From Actinernus sp. WN-2022 (Eukaryota; Cnidaria; Anthozoa; Actiniaria; Actinernidae): a stretch of DNA of 64,000 nucleotides. Below, in pieces: positions 1 through 12,600 of this stretch. The position numbers and the translations under genes were made by a program. Location: positions 73,989,537 through 74,053,536 of the forward strand of contig JAOWCC010001589.1 in the NCBI GenBank assembly GCA_030867875.1. Reading direction: 5' to 3'. The notes beneath the pieces were generated by a model. The model was not told the DNA's origin. It was given only the letters and a program-made list of their open reading frames with translations, and did no database searches. Every line of letters starts with the position of its first letter. Position 1 is the first letter of the stretch.

Positions 1-87
1 AAGCACTGAATCCCTGGAGAGCTGTCACATGATCTGAATTGGGAGCTAAATCTGTCTATTGTACTGTTTGCTTACTGTTCTACGTAG

Positions 88-1975
88 CAATGAACCTGTT
101 GGAGGCTGTGAACTCGCTCAACCTCACCAAACTCGCCAGCCTATTCGACAGAAGCGGACTGGCTCGGGTGCTGCAGAACAGCGATATCCCCTTTACCTTG
201 TTCGCTCCGACGGACGAAGCGTTCGAAGCCCTCCGTACTTCCGTTAAGACGGCCATCACATCTAACCCTGATACGCTACGAAAGGTATTGTCCTACCACC
301 TCATCGATAGGCGGGTATGGACGTACGATTTTGGACGCGACACGCTTATCAAGTCTTATAATGGCACGAGGTTACGCTTGAACAGCTTCAGGTTTGGAAA
401 GGTTGGTGTGACTTTCGAGTTTACGCTTTCGCGGATGGTATGCACACGAGTCTGATAAATAGTAGATAAAACTTGTTAGACAATTAGGAGAATTATTAAA
501 AGACAAAAGTTGACAGAATGGCTCGAAATGGGAGGATGGGGGCTTTAGCCTACCCAATAATTCTTAACTTTTGACATACATGTATGGAATTAGATTAAAA
601 AGCGCTAAGAAGCAAGCCGATTTTCAGTCTCAAGAACGCAGAAAATGGCGTTTGGGCGAAATCTCAATTTTTCAACAAGCTCGGGCCTTCGGCCCTCGTT
701 GGTCAGCCCACCTAATGCTCATTTACTTCCGTCGTGCCTGGCCATAAGGTTGGTTGACTCTCCCCCTTTCGAAATAACGTTTGATAAAAGATCAGGTTAA
801 CGACTAGTGACACCGAACAAGCTATTTAAACGGCATCGAAGTTATTTACACCATAAATATCTGTTACACTTATTCATCTAGTTTTGTTTCCTCTTGGATA
901 CACTTGAACCTCTCGTAAGCGGCCAGCCTTGATGTCAAACGATGGTTGTCTCTTATTGTATTAATTTGACTAAGGAATAAACTAAACGGGTTTTTGAAAA
1001 CATGGTCGCTTATTAAAGAAAGGTAGGCGCTTACGAGGGGCGGTATAATTCAGAGTGGGATTTTCCAGCATTTTTGCAAGAATCTAATCGGGGTAGGCCA
1101 GGGGTTTTGGGTACACTGGTAACCAAGGGTTTTTAAATAGAGTATACGGTGGTTTTACATTGAAATATGGGTATTTAGTACATTTAAAGTTTGGTATTTT
1201 CTGCTATAAAGTATACGGCACGATTTTGGCATTATGATTTGAATGTTAGCCGAGGCTGTATATTCCTGGTCACAAATCAGTTTTCAACGAAACAGAGAAA
1301 GACGGAGATGGTGGAATTTCTTGGTCATCCTTCTTTTTTACGTTTTACTGAAGAGGTGCAATTAATTTTGTGACGTGTTTTTAACAGGTGCATGCTGCAA
1401 ATGGTGGCTGCGTTGTTCGAGCTAACCTGGGAACATGTAACAGCGTGGTCCACATCATCAATAAGGTACTTATCCCGGTAGAGGGCACCATATACAATTT
1501 ACTGAGCAGTGACCCTCGCTTCTCTACGCTAGTGCGCATAATCCAAGGAAGTAGTCTGCTGGCACTCCTGACCAACGTCAACGGCTCAACCACCTTCTTC
1601 GCGCCAACAAATAAGGCGTTTGTGCGCCTTGGAGAGCAGAACCCAGATATCCTCCAAGCCATTCAACACGATCCCCGTGCGGCAACTCAGATGTTAAAGT
1701 CCCACATGGTTGGCAGGACCATTTACAGCTGTGGCCTACAGTGCAAGTACAGTTATTGGTCGCTATTTGCTCGTCGATTCTCCGCGTTCTCCATGGCTCG
1801 CACGGTTTTGCGCCTTAGCGCCTCGTGGAATGGCAGGGTGTTTGTGAATGGGGTGCGCATTAGCAATGTGGATGTATCCGCCTCAAATGGTGTGATACAC
1901 GAGCTCGACAAAATCTTTACAGATACTTCTCTTCCCGCCTTTCATACCCACCACAGGTTTTGGAAGTTCGGGTAA
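88..1975 (+). CDS. Fasciclin (FAS1) domain protein, 3' part of gene (two exons)
   Basis: The exons are 88-401 and 1388-1975, joined in phase 0 (AAG|GTTGGT donor, TTTTTAACAG acceptor), with stop TAA at 1973-1975. The joined reading gives two FAS1 domains. Domain 1 has FTLFAPTDEAF, a YH-type segment LSYHLIDRRV and the closing strand VVHIINKVLIP that spans into exon 2. Domain 2 has TTFFAPTNKAF, LKSHMVGRTI and ends NGVIHELDKIF. FAS1 domains are extracellular or membrane-anchored adhesion modules (periostin/TGFBI/fasciclin families). Position 88 follows a pyrimidine-rich stretch ending TAG, so it looks like a splice acceptor. No signal peptide follows the ATG at 90, so upstream exons probably lie left of the window. 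The visible part holds about 300 residues with no further domain before the stop. The family call is firm. The protein subtype is not assigned. Confidence 0.88.
402..1387 (+). other. Intron of the FAS1 gene
   Basis: This 986-bp intron starts GTTGGT and ends TTAACAG. It contains a short GC-rich hairpin (GGGCCTTCGGCCC near 683-695). No coding match was seen in it. Confidence 0.8.
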
Positions 1976-2156
1976 ATCAGTCATTGACTATTGTGATCAT
2001 AATCGCATTTGATGCACTAGGATTTCAAGCCAAGCATGCCTAGAGGCTATAACACAACAATAACTTCTCTTTGCAGTTTATTTTATAAGGAGCGCAATCA
2101 GAAGCTAGTAAAATGCTGTTTACCACGCTAAACCGCAAAAACCGTACGTGAGAATG

Positions 2157-2394
2157 AAGCCCGGTTTACACGACAAGCATTTTGTGCACGACACTCCTGA
2201 CTTGGGTACGCACTCCTGACTTGGACACGACACTCCTGACTTGGACACGACACTCCTGACTTGGACACGACACTCCTGACTTGGACACGACACTCCTGAC
2301 TTGGACACGACACTCCTGACTTGGAGACTATTTCCATTTACGCGACAAAAATAACGGGTGCCGTGCCGAAAAATGTTTGTCGTGTGAAGCGGAC
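2157..2394. mobile_element. Foldback (MITE-like) element with internal minisatellite in the FAS1 3' region
   Basis: The ends are imperfect inverted repeats. The left end reads TTTACACGACAAGCATTTT and the right end, reversed, reads TTCACACGACAAACATTTT. They enclose a 20-bp tandem array. The element lies about 180 bp past the FAS1 stop codon and before the likely polyadenylation signal, so it is probably transcribed in the 3' UTR. Its superfamily is unknown. Confidence 0.6.
2188..2324. repeat. 20-bp minisatellite, about 7 units
   Basis: The unit ACACGACACTCCTGACTTGG is repeated seven times; the last five copies are identical. It is the internal part of the foldback element at 2157-2394. Two overlapping minus-strand open frames here are by-products of the repeat (20 is not a multiple of 3). 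Confidence 0.9.
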
Positions 2395-2652
2395 TTGAGA
2401 GTCCAATGTACGTTTGCCTTTCAAACATTTATCTCGAACGCGCTGAGCATAAAAGAAAACTAGTGAAGCGTCTAGCGAAGATGTACAATGAGTTTGTTAC
2501 AGATAAAGAGCGACATCTTTTTATTTACTTAATTATCTAGGAACATTTCAACATGTATTTGTTTTACACAATAGCAATGCGTTTGTTACCCTATATAGGT
2601 ATCATGCAACGTTATAGTCTGTAAACATTTGATGGTAGCATTAAATTCGTCA

Positions 2653-2658
2653 AATAAA
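2653..2658 (+). terminator. Likely polyadenylation signal of the FAS1 gene
   Basis: A canonical AATAAA lies about 680 bp past the stop codon, followed by GT-rich sequence (GTGTCGTTGTTTTC) about 25 bp downstream. Other AT-rich hexamers exist nearby, so this is only a candidate. Confidence 0.4.
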
Positions 2659-2670
2659 ATATACTCTGCA

Positions 2671-3639
2671 GATAATAATAGTGTCGTTGTTTTCTCTTCA
2701 TTAAATCTGTTTTATATTACTAGTGACCTATTTTTTCGCTCTTCGACGCAAGGTCTATCTTATCAATTTATCAGCTTCATGTTATATGTAGAGGAAATCG
2801 CATGAACGCGAGTGCTATACGGGATTGATAGGTACTGAGTTCTATTTTGAAAGTTCTCAAATTGCACTCGCCTTTGTGCCTATAAATCAAGTACAGCACG
2901 AGCAGTTCATGCGTTTATAATATACTAAGCAAATATTTGCCGAGAGCTTGTGACTGTGCACTCTATAACCTTTTTATGCACTCGTTATTGACTAATCAGA
3001 ATACAATCAGATATTTTGTTCAGCATGCTATACGATTCAAAATATCCTTTTCGTATTCTGATAAAAATACAAAAAGGAAGACTTAAATTCATCTTATCCC
3101 AACTTCGGTCAACTGACGTCAAACCTTGCGCTTGTGAATTTTATCACCTTTCAGGTCAACCGTTATTAGTTATTTGTTGAATCAACCAATCAGAATTTGA
3201 GATTGGGATGGGTCGAATGATATAATATAAATTCTCTCCCACCCCTCCCCTGACAAAACTCTTTACGCGAGCTATTCCAGCAACTAAGATTCCGGCCATC
3301 CCTTCATGTAGGACGACACGAATTGCTACGAAATTGTATTCTATTGTATCGTATTGTGTTGCGTTCTATTGTTGTATTGAATTGTATTGTGTTGTATTCT
3401 ATTGTATTTTTGGTAAAAATTCGTGTCGTCCTACATAAAGGATTGCCAAGATTCCTGTGATCTTACAACGCCCTTACGATAACCTCATCGGCTGCAAGGT
3501 ACCATGGGAAAGCAGAGGACGAGAGAGACTGTAGCGAGTTAGGGGAAGGGAGAGGCCCCAGTGCTCTCCTTTCCCGACACAGGCAACCCAAACTTCGGCT
3601 CTTAGTACAGGATGCCTGCGCATGAGGCTAAATTGCCTT
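2671..3639. other. Intergenic region between convergent genes
   Basis: This lies between the 3' ends of the FAS1 gene (+) and the CBM9-like gene (-). The only structure I see is the foldback element at 3301-3441. The part nearest 3639 is probably the 3' UTR of the minus-strand gene. No clear AATAAA was found on that strand. Confidence 0.6.
3301..3441. mobile_element. Small foldback element with 24-bp inverted ends
   Basis: CCTTCATGTAGGACGACACG plus AATT at the left is mirrored at 3418-3441 with one mismatch. The 93-bp loop is a degenerate TATTGTATTG-type low-complexity run. Confidence 0.7.
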
Positions 3640-6600
3640 TTACAGTTCTATTTCTCCGCTTGGTCCAGTGAACCAAATGAGCCTATCATCCCTGATATGG
3701 CCTACTTGGAGTCTCGAGTCCGCAGGCTTCACGGTAGCTTGGAAGTTGTACGTATTTATGACGTCAACCAAGGCCTCGATATGACACTGTCCAGCCACCA
3801 GTGGCTCGGGGATCTCGAGCTGAGTTAAGTTGGCCGTAAAGTAGCCATTAATAGCAAAGAATTTCTGCAAAGAGAAATCTGTTTTCAATTCTATAAGTCG
3901 AAGCTATTTTACAAAAAACGCATAATTGTACTACTGGTACGCTTCCCTCGGCGGTTAGCTAGCCTCCCAATAGACCAGTGTACAGTTCGTGCGCAGTTGC
4001 TCAAGTCTGTTTCAACTGGGGGGCCACCATTGCCTGACATCTGGCTAACCGCCAAATAAACAAAGGATTTGTACAACTGCGCATGAACCGTAAACTGGGC
4101 TATAAAACATTTGGCTTCCTGTGGCGAAAGTAGAGGGGCAGTGTTCCTTCTCTCTCCCCAGCTTTTCTGCATCTTCTTCCACAGCAAGTCCAATTTCCAG
4201 ATTATTTCAGTTGTCTGCATAACCTTAGTCAACGTTTAGTTGAGTATACCAGTGTTTATCTTCCCCGCCGATGCAGACCAACACGGCTAGTTTACATGAA
4301 ACTCTGAATTTCTAACGAGACCTGAAACAACCATGGGGGCTGATCAAAGCCAGGTCCCGGCTAATCCACAGATCGAATTGGAATTTAGCGTGTTGGTTTT
4401 TGCGGAGGGAGGAAAACCGGAGAACCCGGAGAAAAACTCTCGGAGCAAGGGTGAGATACCAACAAACTCAACTCACATTTGGCGCCACGTCTGGGATTCG
4501 AACCTGGACCACAGAGGTGAGAGGCGAAGCGCTTAACCACTGCGCCACCCGAGCTCCCCTGAAGTCTTCAAACGTCCGGTCGTTGTGACACAAAAACGCT
4601 GACACAAAAAAAGACTATACAACTATAGAAATCCGGAAATATTGTCCTCTTATAGACACACATATAACGTTATGTACAATGTAACGAGAACAAAGAAGTA
4701 TATGCCACGAGACGCAGTCGAGTGGTGTAGCTGTTGTTCTCAGACTTTTTTTACAATAATTGACAAAAAATAGGATACGAAATTATTTCCTGCAAAACGT
4801 GACGTCATCTGTGCATCTATACACGGACTAAAAAATGATGGGGTTGCTCGGCGGCCATTTTCAAAATGACCCCTAAAAGGTACGCATAAATTAAAGGAGG
4901 GTTAAAAACCATCATGATTTCAACCCCTAAAAGGTGCGCATAAATTAAAGGAGGGTTAAAAACCATCACGATTTCGACCCCTAAAAGGTACGCATAAATT
5001 AAAATTAAAAAAGTGATTCCTTCATGTACGTTGTAAAAGAACCTTAAAATTATAATTCTGAACCCCTAGAAGGTACGACTCGGGTTGCGTAACTAACCTA
5101 AAAGGTACGGTTACGAGAATTTTTACCCTTAAAAGGAGCGCCGAGCACCCCGATCAGATCAATATAGAGAGTAGTCCCCCCCCCCCCCCCCCCGCGGATT
5201 ATGCTCTAAAGTAAAGTAAAGTCACTTTTATTTATAGAGGTTTAAACACGTTTAACACGTGGTCCTCTCTTTACTTTAGTCCTACGGTTTTATGTCCTTA
5301 TCCGGGAAGCTCTATTTGAAAGCTCTCCTCATTTCGTCCAGTCATTCTTCCAGTAAAACCTACCTTTTCAGCATCATATAACATCACAAGTGCTGAATAG
5401 ACAGGCCAGTTGGGTGTCTCTACAAACTTGGTTTTGTTGACGGGACCCGTGCTAAACTGTACGAAACCCCACCTGGAAAATAATAGATAGACATTATATA
5501 TAGGAGAGTACTAAAGCCTTATGGATTCGACAGAACGCACGCTCGGATTGACTGAAAGCCATGTTTCTATTTAATAATTAGACTACGAGCTCGAAGGTTC
5601 TATCGGCTGTACGCTCCTCGTCAACTATCAGCCATAGAATGTCTAACTGTTTTAGTAGACACCAACTAGTTGTTCAATCTTAGTTGAAACAAGAAGTCTT
5701 TTTCGTATTTTGACGACTTGGCAGCTATTGTTGTGCTCTTGAAAACCGGTCTTTTCACTACTCACTATCTATCACACAATAGATAGCAAGTATTAGCCAA
5801 TCAGATTGCAAACACAAGTTGGTTTCTACTAAAACAATGAAAGTTGCGCGCGCTTTTTTGCTAGTTGAGAGAATTTACGTTTTGATTATCAGATAAAGCG
5901 AGCGTTTTCCCGTATACTCGTTATTTTATAAAGAAAATACAAAAAAATTCCCGTGTTCCCACAGAGTTACAGAAAAACTCAGCGCGGACGATTGGAAGCA
6001 GTGGAAACACCCCGGGGAAACACTCGCCCTTCGTCTCGTGTTCCCATAGCTATTTCGCGTTCTCCCAAGCTCCCACTCGTGTTTCTATAAAACACCGAAT
6101 ATTTTATATTTCTTAAATATAAGCTATACGGGTATATGTCGGCACCGGATATAGTGGTACCCTATGTATGAAACTATGGGCTCATAAATTTGGCTTTTTA
6201 GTCTGAACTAAATAGGGTGTCGTTTTGTTATCGATCTTAAAAATATATCCAGGAAAGATGAGAAACTGCAGGAAGGGTTCCTGTCTTTTCGTCAGATCAA
6301 ATCATGGCACGGGAATCACGTATTTTCTTCTGAAATATGGTCAGTGCTGTGAGACCCTGGCGGCACATCTCTTCTGAACGATCCGGGGAATATCTACCGG
6401 AAATGGAAACCTGAGGGTGATTGCTGCCATATTGAAGATCAAATTAGGTTACCGTTCAGGAAGATGCATATTAATAGAATACTGTGGAGACCACACCCAG
6501 TTATCTTCTGGTAATCCAGGAACCTGCGGAGTAAAGCAGCGAAGTGTAAACAGGGACCAGATCATCAACAAATTATCCCCTATTTCCATACCATAAATAT

Positions 6601-9600
6601 GCACTCTTACAGCCTTCTGAAAACCAGTTCGGTTTAGTGGCAGTTCATTGGGCCGTCTCCTCCAATGTTCTCACCGCTTTTAATTCTGTCATGATAAGAA
6701 ATCAAAACTTCCTACAAAATGTATCAGAATAACAGCTACACGATACTCCTAAGACGTATTGACCTTCTCTTACAAAACATTTTGAGATGCCTGCATTAAC
6801 AGCTTTCTGCTTTTGACTTTCACAGATTTATACCTACTATTAAGTTAAGTCCCTGTCTTCTTTATACTATCATGAAATATCAAGGAACTTTTTTAAGAAT
6901 GCCTAAATTGATTGTTTAATCCAGGCATGCACTGTGTTCTACAAATGTATGTTGCAGAAAAAATATGAGATTTCAATCGTAAATCGTAAGATACAATCCC
7001 ATTCTCTACGTCGACAATTACAATGTAAAACACCACTGGAATCAGTGTGTTGAACGTGTGAAAAAAGTGATCCAAAGGCGAGTTAGAAATTTCAAAAAGA
7101 ATTTTAGTATGTACTGATTTGAAAAATATATTGTTGGGCTTTCTGTTTGGTGGAAGAATTACCTTTTCGTACTGTTTATCCACAATTCTAACATGCCATT
7201 CTACCCTGTTGAGGAAAAAGAAAGTCAAACTTCCATCCATTTATAACAAATAAACCATCACACGAAGCTGTAGAGGAAACCACAAAATAATGCATATCTC
7301 TCCACCATGCAGCACTGAACTACTTGTCTAAAAGGGAATCTCGACTGTAAAACAATGTTTGCTGTGAAATGTTTGTTATGGATACCTAAATCTAATGCTG
7401 TGTTTGTTTGCTATAAATTGTACTCTACTAAGAATAAGATGTCAGTGATGGTCCGATTTTCTTGTCCATAAAACTGATTTGAAATTTCCCAGGCAAGTGC
7501 TGCCATCTTCATTTATGATTTACTCTGTTTTACCACTCAATTGCAAAGGTAGACAGAGAACCTCAACAGGCTTAAAGCCCCTCTATGGATGTCTCCGAGG
7601 GCCTACTGTTTATCGTCCTTACCCGAGAAGACGTGAAGGTCTAACCATTTGCAGTTCGAACACTGACAAAGGCTGTCAGCTGAGCACCTTCTACTCAGTT
7701 AACCTCCAAGATGGTGGTGCCCAGGAAATTAACATGAATTTTATGGACAAGCAAATCTGTACAATTTACAGGCACCAAACACAGCATTATATTTAGGTAT
7801 CCATAAGGAACATTTGAGAGGAATTAAACACAGTGTTTTCAGTGGAGGCTCCCTTTAACAGAATAATTCCTGAATTATAGAAGAATCGATTCACTGACAA
7901 AACATTATGAACACACACGGACCTGCTGAAGTTTATTCTCCATTGGTCAGAATTCCTGGGAGGTGCAGTTACACCCTGGTTGTGAACTATGAGGTCCTTG
8001 AATGGCAATGCAAGCTCAACTGTCCAGTAATTATCTGAAAAGATTTAGCTGCATAATCTCAATAACTTAAAGAGTAGGTGGCCATGAAATAACAGTCTGG
8101 ATAGCATTATAGTTCTTTGCTTTTAATTTGTGTATTTTGTTTAACAGAGAAAAAATGCCCTGAAGCTTAAAGTGCCAATGAACAATATTTTTTTATTTTA
8201 GATATCAATTCTAAATCAAGTGAATAGTAAAATGGTAAAATATATTTTGTTTTGAATGCTGTGTCGCTGAGTTACTAAGGAGGTTTTAATATCCAAAATG
8301 CTAATTAGATGACGTCAGGGGAGGCATCAATTATTATACAAAATGTTTTGTTACAATTAAACAAATTTGTCAAATTATCAGTGTTTAATACCCATGGTTG
8401 AAATAAAATGATGTTAGAAATTTGTTTTCCTATATCAGTAGAAACGCCCATTCACAACCACTAAGAAGTGATTGCAGATACCTCCCCTGACGTCATGTAA
8501 TTAGCATTTTGGATATTAAAACCTCCTTAACTCAGCAGCACAGCATTCAAAGCAAAATATATTTTACCATTCTACTATTCACTTGATTTAGAATTGATAT
8601 CTAAAATAAAAATGTATTGTTCATAGGCACTTTAAGTAATCAATGCTCCATGATATGACAGAGTTGATATATACTATAGATACTTTTATCTGTGATGGGT
8701 TAAATAATTTCAGTATTTAAATAATTACCGTCAGGGCTTTCAAAACAAGCCGGCAGGTGCCAGAGTTCTGGCGGCGGTCGCTTCAAGGTACATTGCCAGT
8801 TATTTTCTCTTTATCAACAGACAACTTTTAGCCTTTTGTCACATAATATCCCAACTGATCATTATCAATATTGGAAGGGCTGTGTGCAATACGGGTGTAA
8901 GTAATTCCTGATCATGTTCTAAATTCTCCCTTAGAAAACAAAGAATTTGAAGGAGAATTCAGAATGTGATCAGGATCGAGTCACTTACTCCTTGTTGCAC
9001 ACAGCCATAATCATTTAGTATCGGCATGCATAAGAGTCACTTGCAGAAAACTTGAGAACAATTAAAAAGTGAATTAAGAAACAACTACCAGTAGGCAGTT
9101 AAGTATTATTGACAAAATAATGCTCTTTTACAGAACTCTGTGTGTACATGTACCTTTTACTTCAGGGTTATTTACAGGTCCATCAACAAATATTGCACTC
9201 TTCATGCTAGGCATCTCCCAACTGCTATTTGCTGTGCCGCCATTCAAATATGGCTGTGGAAACAAGAGAAGCCATCAAAAAATTAACGACAAAACACTGA
9301 CCAGTACAATAGATTTGAATGTTGCTGCAGCTTCTATTTTTAGTGGTTTTGAGGGCCACTAAATGAATTTACATGTACCTTGTTCAACTCAAGATCCCAG
9401 GTTGTGTTAATAGCATTGATTTCAAATTCTTTGTACCTGTAGCAAGAAATCAATATTAGAATTATAGAGAGAAAACCTGAGATTGCATGAAAGGAATGGA
9501 AATAAGAAGAAACAAACTAAAACAGAAATAATATATCATCGAGCTTATTTTAATTATTAGTTAGATAGATAGATATTAGATAGATTGCCTTTATTTAAAC

Positions 9601-12600
9601 ACGATTATGATTAAAGCACAAGGCTTATGGGGTTGTGTGTCTACTACTAAGAATAATATAACTGTACATCTATATACAATACTAAAAATTACTAAGAATA
9701 CTTTCAAATGTAATAACTGTAATAAGTAAATAAACTTCAAATGACTAAATTGAACTTATACTCATAAAATGGTGATGCTAAGAGTACTACAGAGCTGCTT
9801 AAATGTTTTTCTAAAATACAATACATTCATACTAGGCCTCAGTTAACGCCGTGGACTCATAAGTAAATGAAGTCATCACTCTTAAATCTAAGTAGAAGAG
9901 GCAGATGTAGTGTTAAACTTGAACTGCTCAAACACCGCTAATTTATTTAAACGACACTCAAGATCCTTAATGTTACTGCCATGCCTGCTTGCCAGCTCCT
10001 CTGAATTTTTTCGGTCTAGTTTTTTTCTGATTGGGCTACATTTATTATGTACCTGTGACACATAGTAAAAAATGGAGTGAGGAGATAAAGGAGGGAGGGG
10101 AAGAAAGAAGAGCCTGCACGCATGGCATTGTTTTGCAAATTCCATCCCTCCACACTTGACAGCTTAGAGCTTAAGCAATGCCTAAGCTAATAAAGTGTAA
10201 AAAAAGTAGCTAATGAAGTTACTTACACAAGATATTTAGCTGTACCCCACATGGTTCGAAAAGAAATTCCTAAGAAAATAATTACATGTACCAGAAAAGT
10301 ATAGTACGATACATGTACATGTACATGTAGGTTGTAAACCAAAAAAAACATATATGTTGATGATTTTTGCCACCTCTGCAAATGTTGTTTTAATTCCAGG
10401 GTGTTCGGGAGTGATTTCTATGTAGAATACAGTAGTTTTATTTATTCAAAACATGAGGGAAGCCATCATGGAAGAACTGTCAGTATTAGCTTCACTTCAC
10501 AAGGCTATTTAAATACCCTCAGTGCTGCCAAGTCTCCTGGTTTGTCCTGTCGAGTGTGCAATCCATGTGCAAGGCAGATACATCTACATGTACAGTGTAT
10601 GTTAAAAACAGAAACTTATATGTACAGCAATCCTGATCTGAAAATCTTCAAGGAAGTTCAAAGCAAATGGCAGACTTACTAAGACCAATGTTTGCTTTAA
10701 CGTTCTTTGACCATTTGCCAGTCCTTGACATTATCAATTTTTTTTTGTCTAATTTGTTCCTTGAGTTTCGAATCTTTGAGGGCAGCCTTGAAGCATTTCA
10801 CTCCAAATTGAATATATCTTCACCTGATGTGAATATAATTAATTTCACTTTACCATCCCATTTAATAGACTGTGTTGAAGTGGATTCAATGCCAGATGAG
10901 GCTGCTTTAATTGATTCTTTCACCCGAACCTTCACCAAATTGCCAAGTGGGCAATACCAGGATTGCTGTATTTTTTTCTTGGGCACTAGCGATTGGCCAT
11001 GACAAAGAGTTGAACTTTTACTAAGCTACATACAGTCATTCAATGCCAATGTTAATTAACCAACAAGAGGGTTTCTTAATTTCTGCTTCATGCTATAACA
11101 AACTTTGACATATATCTGTCGCATTCTTGCCATGCAATGGGAATTTCTTGCAAAACTCTCCCCCTTCTTCCTTTTTCTCCTCGCCCCCATTTTGATCATG
11201 CATCACAGGTAGCCTAATCCGAAAAATAAAGTGAAGTCCTGAAAAAAATTACAGAAGAGCTGGCACTAGATTAGAAAATGTTTAATCACGACAGACATAA
11301 GAAGTTAGAAATAGAATAAGGTCTACATGTATATCTAAAATGTTCACTGACTCACTCAACCTACTCAAAGTCTATGCATGCTTATACATGTATATATACA
11401 GTGTAATTAATCAAGTTACTTACCAATGTGTGCTTCCATTTGGATTGATGAAAACCTACACATTTGATGACAAAATAGTATAAAAGCTGTTAAAGAAGAA
11501 ACTTTGACAGAAATTCCTTCTAGTAAGTTAATATACATTTGTACCCTGGCTAGTTTTTAAATAGCTGTTATTACGGCTGAGCCAAATACCATGAAATGGT
11601 CAGCGGTTTCACCCATCTTATCGGGTCATCGATTCATTTGAGGCAGTTTCAGCCTTGAGCTTGTTTGAGTGAAATTTTCCATGAAATATCCTTGTTTTAC
11701 TCTGCTTTATCATTCCTGTCTCTTCATTCGATGTACTAGTAGTGATTGTAAGATGCTGAGTGGCCTAAGGAGGGTCATTCCACGGTATTTTGGACATGAA
11801 GACCAGTTTATTTTATGTTTTCCAACAGACCTAAAGTGTTCATAGAATTGTAGCTAAGTGATGATAGTTTATTTTAAAATAGGACTTTTTTGGTAGCAGG
11901 TCGACATTGATGCATAAATTATAATCAATTACGATAAAAGCCAGAGGGGACAAATCAATCACTTATTTATAAATTAAACAAAAAACTGAAATCTTTCAAA
12001 ACTTATCACGACATAAACTATTCCTTGTTCCTTTTAAAAAGCAATTGTTACATGCCGACTCTTTGGTCAGAGTCACATGGTAGACATTGTCCATTTGGTA
12101 AACGTCCCGTCCGCAACATTTTCACACCTTAAAGTTTATGTTATTAGTGGTCAAATAGTCATATTATAGGTACACAATATGATAACTTCTGATTTATACC
12201 TGGAGGTATAATTATTGTGCGGTATTGTAAAGTTCCTGGGCTCTCCATTTAAAGGTTTAAATAAGTTCTATTTTATGTTGCGGAGGGGACATTTCTGTTG
12301 CGGAAGGGACATGTTCTAAGAGGTGAATCTAAATTATATTCAAAAATGTGTAAGTAAAATAGTACAATTAAAACAAGATATTATAGTGTTTCTTTATTCA
12401 TGTCTAATTATAGTACGTAACCCAAGACACATTCAAAAGTTAACAATAAACCGGGCCTTTCATTTAAATTCTAGTAAAACCACAGGTAGTCCTACATTCT
12501 AACTACAATGTACATACATGTACAGTTTAATTTGTATGAGTCTGCTTGTGCTAAATATAAATTACAGCAACTCAAAGTTCTGAAAAAATATTTTTATATG

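Noticed and set aside
2120..2428. Minus-strand frames with SKSGVSCPSQECRVQVR repeats
   Set aside because: They come from the 20-bp minisatellite; the three frames just rotate through it.
4493..4547. A tRNA gene
   Set aside because: A and B boxes are present, but no cloverleaf closes and the sequence continues into a SINE body.
10667..11002. 111-codon plus-strand frame
   Set aside because: No domain, no splice context, and it lies in an intron of the opposite-strand gene. Composition is compatible with chance in AT-rich DNA.
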